Part shown: in pieces, positions 1 through 11,248 of the stretch
Layout: every line of letters begins with the position of its first letter
How positions within the stretch are numbered: position 1 is the first letter of the stretch
DNA from: Microtetraspora sp. NBRC 16547
GTDB lineage: Bacteria; Actinomycetota; Actinomycetes; Streptosporangiales; Streptosporangiaceae
Assembly (NCBI RefSeq): GCF_030268965.1
Contig: NZ_BSSE01000005.1
Location: 1 to 64,000 of the forward strand
DNA length: 64,000 nucleotides
Direction of reading: 5' to 3'
Program-made: the position numbers and the translations under genes
The notes under the pieces: model-generated
The model's database searches: none
Seen by the model: only the letters and a program-made list of their open reading frames with translations
Told to the model about the DNA's origin: nothing

Positions 1-126
1 GACCCCGTCCTCGGTCCGCACGCGTACGAGCACGTGCTCGGCCGTGTGCACTTCGCCGCTGGCGAACCGCAGCGGCTTCCGGTACGGGATGGCGAACGGA
101 ATCGCCTCGATGGCGGTGATCTTCAT
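1..126 (-). CDS. Enolase-superfamily enzyme (muconate cycloisomerase-like), N-terminal fragment
   Basis: Only the first 42 codons are inside the window; the gene runs off the left edge. The translated start (MKITAIEAIPFAIPYRKPL, then FASGEVHTAEHVLVRV) is the typical capping-domain beginning of mandelate racemase/muconate lactonizing enzymes, which take a proton from the alpha carbon of a carboxylate substrate using Mg2+. The ATG overlaps the TGA of the LysR gene by four bases (ATGA), so the two are translationally coupled. The neighbouring BenD-like dehydrogenase favours aromatic breakdown, while KdgT favours a sugar acid. Catalytic residues lie outside the window, so the substrate cannot be told. 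Confidence 0.8.
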   Translation of the reverse strand, partial: MKITAIEAIPFAIPYRKPLRFASGEVHTAEHVLVRVRTEDGV

Positions 127-1055
127 GATCGTTCCTCGGAGGTGGTGGGGCTCGCGACGTCCGGGGCGGACCCGATGGCCAGGTGCCCGGTCAGCGCCTC
201 GATGAGCCGGTGAAGAAGCGGGGAGGAGTCGTCGGCGCGCCACGCCAGGGCGAGGTCGACGGTCACGGCGTCCCGGACGGGGCGGAACGCCACCCCGTGC
301 AGCGCGACCGACTTGACGGAGGACGGGACGAGCGCGATGCCGAGGCCAGCCGCCACCAGGGAGAGCACGGTGCCGGTGCCCGCCCCCTCGTGGGCGCGGC
401 GCGGGGTGAACCCGGCGAGATGGCAACTGCGCCGTACGGCCTCGTTGACGATCGACCCTTCGCCGGTGTACATGACGAACGCCTCGTGCCTGAGCTCGTC
501 CATGGTGACGTCGTCCCGGTCCGCGAGACGGTGACCGACCGGCACCACGAGGATCAGCGGCTCCGCCGCTATGGTGCGGGTCTCGATCAGGTCGTCATGG
601 CGCAGCGGCGGTCTGAGCACGCCCACGTCGACACGTCCGTCGAGCAGCGCGTCCTCCTGCTCTGGCGTGAGCATGTCGCTGTGGACTTCCAGGGCCACGT
701 CACCGAGGTGTTCCCGGACGATCCGGGCGATGCCGGGGAGGTACTGGTACGCCGCGGTCCCGGTGAAGGCCACGCGCAGCACCCCGGCCTTGCCGGCGGC
801 GATCTTCCGGGCGCGGGCGACGCCGTCGTCGAGCGCCCTGAGCAGCCGGGTGACGTCGTCGTGAAAGGACTGCCCCGCGGGAGTCAGGCTGACCCGGCGG
901 GTGGTCCGGGTGAACAGCTCGGCGCCGAGCTCCGCTTCGAGCTGGCGGATCGCCTGGGACAGCGGCGGCTGGGCCATGTGCAGCCGCTCAGCCGCCTTGC
1001 CGAAATGACACGTCTCGGCGACCGCCGCGAAGTACCGCAGGTGTCTCAGCTCCAC
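123..1055 (-). CDS. LysR-family transcriptional regulator
   Basis: A 310-residue protein of usual LysR length. Residues 1-60 form the winged helix-turn-helix (VELRHLRYFAAVAE, then AAERLHMAQPPLSQAIRQLE); the rest is the periplasmic-binding-like effector domain. The sequence resembles the CatR/BenM group that senses aromatic acids or muconate. I chose the GTG at 1053-1055, which follows a strong ribosome site (GAGGAGGGC); the longer open frame upstream has no such site and starts with an unlikely basic stretch. It lies downstream of the permease/SDR pair and overlaps the cycloisomerase start, so it probably controls the whole locus in response to its substrate. Confidence 0.9.
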   Translation of the reverse strand: MELRHLRYFAAVAETCHFGKAAERLHMAQPPLSQAIRQLEAELGAELFTRTTRRVSLTPAGQSFHDDVTRLLRALDDGVARARKIAAGKAGVLRVAFTGTAAYQYLPGIARIVREHLGDVALEVHSDMLTPEQEDALLDGRVDVGVLRPPLRHDDLIETRTIAAEPLILVVPVGHRLADRDDVTMDELRHEAFVMYTGEGSIVNEAVRRSCHLAGFTPRRAHEGAGTGTVLSLVAAGLGIALVPSSVKSVALHGVAFRPVRDAVTVDLALAWRADDSSPLLHRLIEALTGHLAIGSAPDVASPTTSEERS

Positions 1056-1127
1056 TGAACGCCCTCCTCGGACACGTGTACGGCGGCGAGTACGCGTACC
1101 GTCCCAATGTGCCCTCACCCTAGGCGG

Positions 1128-1141
1128 GCGGATTAATCCGC
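1128..1141. promoter_or_regulatory. Perfect 14-bp palindrome upstream of LysR gene
   Basis: GCGGATTAATCCGC lies in the 130-bp gap between the SDR stop and the LysR start. A perfect dyad about 70 bp before a LysR start suits an autoregulatory operator, though LysR sites more often follow T-N11-A. The role is inferred. Confidence 0.45.
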
Positions 1142-1185
1142 GACAAAAGCTGAGTTGTGCCGGATTGAGAGTCATGGCGTCTCAT

Positions 1186-1989
1186 TCAGCCCTGGTCGCC
1201 GCCGCCGACGGGGAGCACGCTCCCCGCCACGTAGCTCGCCTCGTCGGACGCGAGGAAGACGATCGGACCCACCTGCTCCTCGAGCGTGCCGTACCTCTTC
1301 ATGAGGGAGGAGTCGACGGTCTGGTCGACGATGGCCTGGTACCAGGAACGCTCCTGCTCGTCCTTCGCCTCGGGGCCGCGCCTGACCCGGCGCTCCGGCG
1401 CCTGGGTACCGCCGGGAGCGGTGGCGACGACGCGCACCCCCTTCGGCGCGCACTCCATGGCGAGGGACGCGGTGATCGCGTTCACCCCGCCCTTGGCGGC
1501 CGCATAGGGGACGCGGTGGATCGAGCGGGTCGCGATGGAGGACACGTTGACGATCACCCCGCGCCCGGCGTCGATCATGTACGGCAGCGCCGCGCGGCAT
1601 GACCAGAGCGTGGTGAACAACGACCGGTCGATCTCGGCCCGGATCTCGTCGGGCGCGTAGTGCTCGAAGGGCTTCGCCCAGATGGTGCCGCCGACGTTGT
1701 TGATCAGCACGTCGATGCGCCCGAACCTCTCGACGACCTGTGCGTACCCGTCCGCGCAGGAGTCGTAGCGCTCGAGGTCGACCTCCAGCGCGACCGGCTC
1801 GCCGCCGAGGCCGCGCAGGCTCTCGGCGACCTCGTGGATCAGAGGAGAGCGATCCACGAGCACCACCGTGCCGCTCTCCCGGAGCAGCCGCCGGGCGACG
1901 GCCAGCCCGATTCCCTGGACTGCGCCGGTGACGATGACGACCTTCCCCGCGAACCGCTCGGGACTGAAGATCTCTCGTGCGCCGCTCAT
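1186..1989 (-). CDS. Short-chain dehydrogenase, BenD-like (dihydroxycyclohexadiene carboxylate dehydrogenase family)
   Basis: A 267-residue Rossmann-fold oxidoreductase. The NAD-binding motif TGAVQGIG is at residues 21-28, NNVGG at 97-101, the catalytic Ser near 150 and the Y-x3-K pair at Tyr162/Lys166. The overall sequence resembles BenD/XylL, which oxidise the cis-diol of benzoate to catechol. No benzoate dioxygenase (benABC) is nearby, and the partner genes are a KdgT permease and an enolase-superfamily enzyme, so the substrate may instead be a cyclic or sugar-derived acid. The ATG overlaps the kdgT stop by four bases, showing one operon. Confidence 0.88.
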   Translation of the reverse strand: MSGAREIFSPERFAGKVVIVTGAVQGIGLAVARRLLRESGTVVLVDRSPLIHEVAESLRGLGGEPVALEVDLERYDSCADGYAQVVERFGRIDVLINNVGGTIWAKPFEHYAPDEIRAEIDRSLFTTLWSCRAALPYMIDAGRGVIVNVSSIATRSIHRVPYAAAKGGVNAITASLAMECAPKGVRVVATAPGGTQAPERRVRRGPEAKDEQERSWYQAIVDQTVDSSLMKRYGTLEEQVGPIVFLASDEASYVAGSVLPVGGGDQG

Positions 1990-2999
1990 CGGGCCACTCC
2001 CGCGTTCGCCGGTTCCTCCACCGCTGCCACGCGTCCGGCCGCGGCGTCCTTTCGCTTGAGGTACGTCGCCCACAGCGCGGTGCCGGTCGGCGCGAGGATC
2101 GCGGTGACCACGACCGACGCCGCGACGAGGAGGGTCGCGGCCGGCGCGGCCTCGGCGTAGGCCGGGTTGACGCTGGCCACGATCGCGGGCACGGCGGCCG
2201 CGTTCCCGGCCGTGGTGGCCGCGGCGATCCCGGCCACTCCGCGGCCGCCGGTCAGCACGTCGGCGACCATCAGGACCAGGCCGGTCACTACAAAGACGAA
2301 GACGCCGAGGAGGACGCCGAGCAGGCCCGCCGACCAGACGGCCGTGAGGTCGATCGTCGCACCGAGCGAGAACGAGAAGAGGGGAATCAGAGCCGGGCAG
2401 ATCCCGCCCATCCAGGAGCGGATCTCCGGGTCGAGGTTGCCGAGGATCGCGCCGACCAGGAGCGGGATGATCGCCCCGACGAGCGCCTGCCAGGGGAAGG
2501 CGGCAAGGCCGGCGGCGCCCAGCGTCACCATGGTCAGGAACGGCCCGGACTCGATCGACATGATGGCGTAGGACGCGACGTCCTTCGCCTTGCCGAACTG
2601 GCCCATCAGGGTCATGTACATCGAGCCGTTGGTGTCGTTCATCGCCGCGACCAGGGCCAGGACGGAGATGCCCGCGAAGAAGCCCGTCTCGACCGGCCCC
2701 TCGCCGAGCACCCGACCGAGCACGATGCCGACGACCGCGGCGGTGAGCGTCTTGGCGGCGAAGAGCGCACCGCCCTTCTTGATGATGTACGGCGTGGCCT
2801 TGAACTCGATGGTCGTGCCCATGCACACGAAGAACACCGCGATGATCGGCAGGGCGCCGGTGAACAGCGCGCCGGTGAAGGAGCCGAAGTACTGGCCTGC
2901 GCCGGGAAACGCTGTGTGGATGACGGATCCGATGAGAAGAGGGACCACCATCATTCCCCCGGGGATCTTCTCCAGGGAACGTTTGATGGGCACGGACAT
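1986..2999 (-). CDS. kdgT: 2-keto-3-deoxygluconate permease family transporter
   Basis: A 337-residue membrane protein with about ten hydrophobic segments, matching the KdgT family over its full length ([15 protein letters not shown] at the start; the conserved NDTNGSMYM and GTTIEFK stretches are present). Known members are proton-coupled importers of 2-keto-3-deoxygluconate. The ATG at 2999 follows AAGGAG at the right distance. It is the first gene of a four-gene run on this strand. Pairing with a BenD-like dehydrogenase rather than KDG kinase/aldolase makes the true substrate uncertain. Confidence 0.88.
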   Translation of the reverse strand: MSVPIKRSLEKIPGGMMVVPLLIGSVIHTAFPGAGQYFGSFTGALFTGALPIIAVFFVCMGTTIEFKATPYIIKKGGALFAAKTLTAAVVGIVLGRVLGEGPVETGFFAGISVLALVAAMNDTNGSMYMTLMGQFGKAKDVASYAIMSIESGPFLTMVTLGAAGLAAFPWQALVGAIIPLLVGAILGNLDPEIRSWMGGICPALIPLFSFSLGATIDLTAVWSAGLLGVLLGVFVFVVTGLVLMVADVLTGGRGVAGIAAATTAGNAAAVPAIVASVNPAYAEAAPAATLLVAASVVVTAILAPTGTALWATYLKRKDAAAGRVAAVEEPANAGVAR

Positions 3000-3465
3000 C
3001 TAGGGCTCCTTGCCTGTGGGTGAGGTCGGACTCCGGGGCCCCCGTGCCCTTGTGGGTCGTCGCGTTCCCACCAGGTTAGGAACCGGTCACCGGCCCGTGA
3101 AATATCGATTTCAGCCGCATTGAGACGCAGCACGTCATAAACCGGTCACCATGTGACGAACGGCCCCGGCCAGTCCTCTGGCGGGCGGCCCGAGGCCCCG
3201 GGCACGATCCCGAGTCCAGGCAGGTGGATGACCTGTTCCGAGCCGCGTGAACGCTTCTCCGAAAGCCCCAGCCACCAGGGGCGCACGCAGCGGGAGAGCG
3301 GCACCGGATGGACGAGGCTGCCGGGCCGGATCGGTCACGATGAAGTTCTGCCGGAGGGTGTGCCCGGCGCCCGTCGGGAACGATCGGGACCGAACTGATC
3401 GGCCCGCCCTAGCCGAGGGCCACGAGCTGTACGGAACTCCATCCGTGACGGTGACGGATTAATCG
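3000..3465. other. Non-coding region upstream of kdgT
   Basis: No convincing gene. It carries the kdgT ribosome site, a short palindrome (3099-3112) and two copies of AACCGGTCACC in direct orientation (3081-3091 and 3140-3150) that bracket the palindrome. The rest shows nothing I can name. Confidence 0.6.
3099..3112. promoter_or_regulatory. Candidate operator of the kdgT operon
   Basis: GAAAT-ATCG-ATTTC is a perfect 5-bp inverted repeat with a 4-bp centre, about 100 bp before the kdgT start and flanked by the AACCGGTCACC direct repeats. Binding by the LysR protein of the operon is an inference. Confidence 0.45.
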
Positions 3466-4021
3466 ATGGATTCGCTGGTCGGGGCGCACGCCCGCCTGCG
3501 CGACCACTTCCCCGACGAGGAGCGCAGGGCCGGTCTGGTACGGCTCCGGTTCCGATGCCGGTTCGACCGCCGATGCGAACACCGCTCTCGGCACCACCGG
3601 CACCGGCACCGGCACCGGCGTCGTCTCGCTCGACCATCTGCGTGAGGCCCGTGGATCCCGGTCGGATCAACGGGCCAATCCCGCGATCCTCCGCGAGGGC
3701 CTGAACCGGCTCGACGCGCTCCTGGCCGGTGGTGGCACCGTAGTGTGGGACGCCACGGCCCTGAACGGGCGGCAGCGCTCGCTCGTGCACGCGGTGGCCC
3801 GCCGTCGCGACGCGCTGACGACGCACGCGGTCATGCTGGTCACCGGCGATGAGCTGGCCCTGCGCAACGCCGGACGCGCGGACCGGGTGCCGTCCGAGGT
3901 GCTCTCGGCCCAGCTCCGGCGCTTCGCACCGCCCTTCCCATGGGAAGCCCACCGCACCTGGTACGCCGGGCCGGACGGGCGGGTCCACGACACCGCGGGA
4001 GCCATCGAAAGTACGGACTGA
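3466..4021 (+). pseudogene. 5'-degenerate polynucleotide kinase-like (P-loop ATPase) gene
   Basis: The frame ending at the TGA 4019-4021 encodes a clear kinase lid/C-terminal half: VVSLDHLREARGS, then TVVWDATALNGRQR (the W-D/N-A-T motif of PNK/zeta-toxin-like kinases), then [16 protein letters not shown]. Reading back, the same frame stays open to a stop at 3446-3448 but has no start codon and no Walker A (GxxxxGKST) motif. Where the P-loop should be there is a low-complexity stretch with four copies of CACCGG. An ATG at 3466 in another frame (MDSLVGAHARLRDHFPDEE) may be a remnant of the N-terminus. The stop lies 4 bases before the RNA-repair gene, so the intact ancestor was its kinase partner. 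A short product from GTG 3743 (92 aa) could still be made. Confidence 0.65.
3595..3618 (+). repeat. CACCGG hexanucleotide tandem repeat (4 copies)
   Basis: Four perfect CACCGG units within the broken kinase gene, encoding a Gly-Thr run at the place where the phosphate-binding loop is expected. It looks like slippage in decaying sequence. Confidence 0.85.
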
Positions 4022-4025
4022 GCCC

Positions 4026-7076
<3,051 letters not shown>

Positions 7077-7142
7077 TCGGCGCGCGGACACCGACCGTCC
7101 CGATGGGGTGGGCGTGCTGGTGAGCGGTCATGCGGCTGGTTC

Positions 7143-8153
7143 TCAGCCGAGCAGTTCCACCGAGCGGGCGGCGGCGTGGAGGAAGACCGGGTCGCCGGTC
7201 CGCGCGTGCTGACGGAGCGCCGCCTCGGTCAGCTTGATGGCGTGGGCGTCGCCGGTCTCGGCGGCCCTTCCGGCCAGTTCGACCGGCGCCAGGGGGTCGC
7301 CCGAGGGAAGCGGCTCGACCGTGCCCTGATAGGCGAACCCGCTGTACAGCGCGGCGGCCACCTGCCACAGGGCGTCGTACGTGGGCCGCCACAGCCCCCT
7401 GGGCAGGTGCTCCAGCACCGACGACACGGCCACCGGCGCCGTCACCGCGTGGATGAAGTCGATCGGCGCGTGCCTGCCGTGCGTCAGGAACACCCCGGCG
7501 AACACCCGGGTCAGTTCGGTCAGGTCGGCGGCGACGTCCGTGGGCGGACGCAGCGAGGACACGACTCCGGCGAACTCCGGAAGGTCCCGCAGATGTGCGA
7601 GGTGCGCCACGATGAGCTCGGTCGGCGCCAGCTCCAGGATCGGCAGGACCGCGACCGCCTGTTCCAGCGTCCGCACACCGCTGGTCAGCGGCCGCCCTGG
7701 CAGCTCGACGTACCCGGCCGCCCAGTAGGCCAGCGCCTGGGCGAGCTCGGTGACCCTCGGCTGAGTCGCCTGCTCGGCCAGCGCCCTGACGGCGTGCGAG
7801 GTGCGGATCACGCCGTGGGTCGCGCCCGCGGCCAGGCCGGGGGTGAGCCGCGGCCACCACTCGGCCAGGACCTCACTCCAGGGAGCCTCGGCCAGGCGCT
7901 CGGTGAAGTAGGCGGTCCAGTCGCCGACCCTGCGCCGGTCGCCGAGCGCCACCCGCCAATCGGTGATGCGGCCGCGTGCGTCGGGGCTGTCTTCGAGCCG
8001 GGGCAGGTAGCCGGAGACCCAGTCGGGGATCGTCTCCGCCGCGCCCAGCCGTACCAGGGCCTCCACCACCATCGGGCCGTGGTTGGACAGGCCGCCGCGG
8101 AACTCGGGGCCGGTAGGCGCCAGCCGTACCAGCGCTTCGTCAAGATGATCCAT
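7143..8153 (-). CDS. Questin oxidase-like protein (DUF4243)
   Basis: A 336-residue soluble protein with the family's N-terminal LSNHGPMVVEAL stretch and scattered His residues through a helical body, matching the questin oxidase-like family. Fungal questin oxidase opens an anthraquinone ring, but bacterial members are uncharacterised. It is divergent from an ArsR gene, and the two start codons lie inside one symmetrical control region, so it is very likely the regulator's target. Substrate unknown. Confidence 0.8.
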   Translation of the reverse strand: MDHLDEALVRLAPTGPEFRGGLSNHGPMVVEALVRLGAAETIPDWVSGYLPRLEDSPDARGRITDWRVALGDRRRVGDWTAYFTERLAEAPWSEVLAEWWPRLTPGLAAGATHGVIRTSHAVRALAEQATQPRVTELAQALAYWAAGYVELPGRPLTSGVRTLEQAVAVLPILELAPTELIVAHLAHLRDLPEFAGVVSSLRPPTDVAADLTELTRVFAGVFLTHGRHAPIDFIHAVTAPVAVSSVLEHLPRGLWRPTYDALWQVAAALYSGFAYQGTVEPLPSGDPLAPVELAGRAAETGDAHAIKLTEAALRQHARTGDPVFLHAAARSVELLG

Positions 8154-8204
8154 ATCGCTTCCCTTCTATATAGGCTCACCACTATATAGCTCAGAGGCGA
8201 TATG
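8151..8204. promoter_or_regulatory. 54-bp two-fold symmetrical control region between questin oxidase-like gene and arsR
   Basis: Two copies of the palindrome CTATATAG (8166-8173 and 8182-8189) and an outer pair CATATCGC (8151-8158)/GCGATATG (8197-8204) share the same centre at 8177.5. The outer arms contain both start codons. Centre-to-centre spacing of the inner sites is 16 bp. This is a strong candidate for the ArsR operator, repressing both genes. Confidence 0.75.
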
Positions 8205-8501
8205 CTCTCCGCCGTGGACATCGAGGTGCTTCGCGCGCTGGCCAATCCGGTACGGCTCGGGATCGTGCGCAGGCTCGCGGTCGAGCCCGACACCTGCGCG
8301 TGCGACTTCACCGACGAGTTCTCGGTGAGCCAGCCGACGATCTCCGCGCACCTGAAGGTGCTGCGCGAAGCCGGGCTGGTGCGTACGCGGCGCGAGGGCA
8401 CCACCATCTGCTACTCGCTGGTGCCGGAAACGCTGGCCGGGCTCGCGAACGAACTCCACCAGTTGGCCGACCTCCAGGAGCTTCAGAAGAACCAGAGGTA
8501 G
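8202..8501 (+). CDS. ArsR-family transcriptional regulator
   Basis: A 99-residue winged-helix repressor: dimer/HTH core with ANPVRLGIVRRLA, recognition helix VSQPTISAHLKVLREAG, and wing VRTRREGTTICYSL. A Cys pair (C-A-C) follows the second helix (EPDTCACDF), resembling the alpha3 metal site ELCVCDL of ArsR/SmtB, so a metal(loid) or thiol-reactive ligand is possible. Its start codon lies inside the symmetrical operator shared with the divergent questin-oxidase-like gene. An alternative GTG start at 8214 would remove four residues. Confidence 0.92.
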   Translation: MLSAVDIEVLRALANPVRLGIVRRLAVEPDTCACDFTDEFSVSQPTISAHLKVLREAGLVRTRREGTTICYSLVPETLAGLANELHQLADLQELQKNQR

Positions 8502-8624
8502 GCCGGGCTCGAGAGCTTCAAGAGCCGGCCGCTTTCCCAGACCAACAGGCCCGAACGCCGGTCGCCGTAGGCGATCACCAGGTGCGAGACCGGCCGGTTG
8601 TGCGGTCGCTCCAGATCGCGGCGG

Positions 8625-8981
8625 TCAGCGCGACGGACCGAGGCTTTCGAGATGGGCGGCGGCCACCCGCTTGGGAACGGCCATCCGCCACGCGTCGATG
8701 ACGATCTCCCGCATCTCGACCTCGTCGATCGCGGCCATCGTGAGCCGGACCCAGTTGTACCGCTCGTCGGACGGGCGCGGCATGTGGAACTTCTCGGGCT
8801 CGGCCGCGATGAGCGCCGCGCGTTCCTCCTTGGGGAAGGCGAACCCCATCGTCGTCTCGTCGGGTGAGAACGCGAGGTAGACGATCCGGCCCACGCGGAA
8901 CTTGATCCGGTCCCTGATCAGATGCTCCGAGGTGCGCGGCAGGGCCAGCGCCACCCGGCGCACGTCGTTGACCGTGATCAT
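8625..8981 (-). CDS. MmcQ/YjbR-family DNA-binding-like protein
   Basis: A 118-residue protein of usual family length (MITVNDVRRVALALPRTSEH start; MGFAFPKEERAAL; YNWVRLTMAAID). Members have the double-wing CyaY-like fold and are often annotated as DNA-binding, without a proven role. I chose the ATG at 8981 because homologous sequence starts there; the longer open frame upstream is not supported. It stands alone, tail to tail with the ArsR gene. Confidence 0.82.
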   Translation of the reverse strand: MITVNDVRRVALALPRTSEHLIRDRIKFRVGRIVYLAFSPDETTMGFAFPKEERAALIAAEPEKFHMPRPSDERYNWVRLTMAAIDEVEMREIVIDAWRMAVPKRVAAAHLESLGPSR

Positions 8982-9113
8982 CGGCAACCACCTTCTCCAG
9001 TGCGTGCGTCTCTCGGCGTGACTCGTACCGAACGAGTCCGACCAGCATGCCCGCCGGGCGGCGCGCGCATAAGGCCCTCCGCGTGTGACCACGACGAGCG
9101 GCGGACCCGGCCG

Positions 9114-9395
9114 GTGGTGGAGTCGCAGCGTCCCGAGCTGCTGCCGTTCGACCTCTCCGACGAACTGCACCTGCGCAGCGACGCCCTGCAGGTCGCCTAT
9201 CGCCGGCGCCGCGCCCAGCTCATCGAGCGCGGGTGGTGGGTCGGCGGGGACGACGTCGTCACCGGCGACGGCCCGCGCCGTACCGCGACCGTCATCCCCT
9301 CTCCCGCTCGGCGGGACGATCCCGAGCTCGCACGCGCCTGGGTGCACAATGCCAGGGGTGGGAGCGGCGCGCCTGTCTCGGACGATGCCACCTGA
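9114..9395 (+). CDS. Small hypothetical protein (doubtful)
   Basis: A 93-residue frame from tandem GTG codons at 9114/9117. The sequence (SQRPELLPFDLSDELHLRSD, then AYRRRRAQLIERGWW) looks like protein with normal codon bias, but there is no clear ribosome site and I recognise no family. It could be a fragment of a former gene; it sits in a 560-bp gap before the DGPF gene. Confidence 0.35.
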   Translation: MVESQRPELLPFDLSDELHLRSDALQVAYRRRRAQLIERGWWVGGDDVVTGDGPRRTATVIPSPARRDDPELARAWVHNARGGSGAPVSDDAT

Positions 9396-9454
9396 TCACG
9401 GTGCCGGCAGGACCCGAGGCCGCGGGCGCGTCCTGGAGAAAATCTCTGGGGTGC

Positions 9455-9484
9455 TGTCGATCTGGCCGCATCCCGTTCGTCGTC
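9455..9484 (+). promoter_or_regulatory. Candidate ECF42-type promoter
   Basis: TGTCGA (9455-9460) is followed after 17 bp by CGTC (9478-9481), repeated at 9481-9484. Known ECF42 promoters have TGTCGA at -35 and CGA/TC-type sequence at -10. It sits about 60 bp before the DGPF gene that precedes the ECF42 sigma gene, as expected for autoregulation. Confidence 0.5.
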
Positions 9485-9543
9485 ATGGTGGGCGGCGCTT
9501 TGCCCCGCCAGGAAACAACGGGAATCTGACAGGAGTTCAAGCC

Positions 9544-9894
9544 GTGAAGTACATGCTGCTGATCAACGCCGGCACGGTCGACGCGAACGGTGCGGCCGCC
9601 GAGTGCGAGGTCCAGGAATGGATGGACTACGACAAGGCGGTACGGGACGCGGGGATCTGGGTCTCGGGGGAGTCGCTGGCAGACCTGGTCACCGCCACCA
9701 CGGTCCGGGTCGGCCCGGACGGCGAGCGGTCTGTCGTCGACGGGCCGTTCGCTGAGACCCGCGAGGTGCTCGGAGGTTTCTACGTCATCGACGTCCCGGA
9801 TCTGGATGTCGCGCTGAACTGGGCGGCCCGCTGCCCCGGAGCGCGCGGCAGCGGCTCGGTCGTGGTGCGGCCGGTCGCCGATTTCGGGGCCTGA
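9544..9894 (+). CDS. YciI/DGPF-domain protein (ECF42 partner)
   Basis: A 116-residue protein starting at GTG 9544 after AGGAG. It begins VKYMLLINAG and carries the hallmark VVDGPFAETREVLGGFYVIDV (DGPF motif). DGPF proteins are dimeric ferredoxin-like-fold proteins that are almost always encoded next to ECF42 sigma factors, as here (sigma start six bases on). They are regulon members of unknown chemistry rather than anti-sigma factors. Confidence 0.92.
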   Translation: MKYMLLINAGTVDANGAAAECEVQEWMDYDKAVRDAGIWVSGESLADLVTATTVRVGPDGERSVVDGPFAETREVLGGFYVIDVPDLDVALNWAARCPGARGSGSVVVRPVADFGA

Positions 9895-9899
9895 GCGAG

Positions 9900-11180
9900 G
9901 TGCAGGAGCAGGCACCCGGCACCGGCAGGGCCGTGGAGTCGGTGTTCCGCGAGGAGCACGGTCGCCTGCTGGCCTCTCTCGTTCGCCGATTCGGCGACCT
10001 CGAGCTGGCCGAGGAGGTCGCCTCCGAGGCGATCGAGGCGGCGCTGGTGCACTGGCCGGTGCAGGGTGTCCCGGCCAGGCCCGGCGCCTGGCTGCTGACG
10101 ACGGCCCGGCGCAAGGCCGTCGACCGGCTGCGCCGGGACCAGGCTTACGCCGCCCGGCTCGCCGTCCTGCAGGTGGATGCGGACCGGTCTGCTCCCGCCC
10201 CGCCTGCGGACGCCGGCGCCGACCTTCCCGACGAACGACTGCAACTGTTCTTCACCTGCGCCCATCCGGCCCTGCCGAGCGAGGCGCGCGGGGCGCTGAT
10301 GCTGCGCTGCCTCGCCGGGCTGACGACACCAGAGGTTGCGCGCGCTTATCTTGTCCCGCCGCCGACGATGGCCCAGCGGATCGTGCGGGCGAAGAAGAAG
10401 ATCCGTGAGGCTCGGATCCCGTTCCGGGTGCCCGGTGCCGACGAGCTGCCCGAGCGTCTGCCAGGAGTGCTTCAGGTCCTGTACTCGGTCTTCACGGAGG
10501 GGTACGCGGCCAGCTCGGGCCCCGATCTGCAACGGCCGGACCTCGCCGAGGAGGCCATCCGGCTGACGCGGATTCTGCGACGGCTGCTGCCCACCGAACG
10601 GGAGGTCACCGGGCTGCTGGCGCTCATGCTGTTGGTCCACGCGCGGCGCGCGGCCCGCACCGGCCCGGACGGGGAGCTGGTGCTGCTGGAAGACCAGGAC
10701 CGCGGCCGCTGGGACCGCACCATGATCGCCGAGGGCCTCACGCTGGTGGCCGCCGCACTGACCGGCGGCCCGCCCGGGCCGTACGGAGTGCAGGCCGCGA
10801 TCGCTGCCCTGCACGACGAGGCGGCGGACCTGGCGACCACCGACTGGCCCCAGATCGTGGCGCTCTACGACGTCCTGGTCTCGCTCACCCCGTCCCCCGT
10901 CATTGCGCTGAACCGGGCGGTGGCCGTGGCGATGTGTGACGGCCCGGAAGCGGGCCTGGCCTTGCTCGACGAACTGGCCGGGGAGGAGCCGTTGCGCGAC
11001 TACCACCCCTACCACGCTGCCCGGGCGGACCTGCTGCGGCGGCTCGGACGACTCGCCGAGGCTTCGACGGCCTACCGCCGGGCACTCGAACTGGCCGGCA
11101 CCGAACCCGAACGGGCTCACCTGCGGCGCCGGCTCAGCACGTCCGGATCACCCGCCCCGAACGGCGCAGTGGACACATGA
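9900..11180 (+). CDS. ECF42-family RNA polymerase sigma factor
   Basis: A 426-residue ECF sigma factor. Region 2 lies at about 15-80 (VFREEHGRLLASLVRRFGDL, then WLLTTARRKAVDRLRRDQ) and region 4 at about 120-180 (LMLRCLAGLTTPEVARAYLV). A long C-terminal extension of about 230 residues with TPR-like helices follows (PYGVQAAIAALHDEA, then PSPVIALNRAVAVA). This extension, together with the adjacent DGPF gene, defines group ECF42, which lacks a classical anti-sigma factor; the extension is needed for activity in studied members. It starts at GTG 9900, just after the DGPF stop. Confidence 0.93.
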   Translation: MQEQAPGTGRAVESVFREEHGRLLASLVRRFGDLELAEEVASEAIEAALVHWPVQGVPARPGAWLLTTARRKAVDRLRRDQAYAARLAVLQVDADRSAPAPPADAGADLPDERLQLFFTCAHPALPSEARGALMLRCLAGLTTPEVARAYLVPPPTMAQRIVRAKKKIREARIPFRVPGADELPERLPGVLQVLYSVFTEGYAASSGPDLQRPDLAEEAIRLTRILRRLLPTEREVTGLLALMLLVHARRAARTGPDGELVLLEDQDRGRWDRTMIAEGLTLVAAALTGGPPGPYGVQAAIAALHDEAADLATTDWPQIVALYDVLVSLTPSPVIALNRAVAVAMCDGPEAGLALLDELAGEEPLRDYHPYHAARADLLRRLGRLAEASTAYRRALELAGTEPERAHLRRRLSTSGSPAPNGAVDT

Positions 11181-11248
11181 GTGCCCAGCACCCTCTACGT
11201 CAAGGACTGCCTGCACCGACCCGATGATCTACGAGCACTGCGTGTCGT

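Noticed and set aside
8483-8640. Minus-strand frame with protein-like sequence (PVSHLVIAYGDRRSGLLVWE) between the ArsR and YjbR genes
   Set aside because: No start codon in frame and overlap with the arsR end; possibly a gene fragment, but too short to name.
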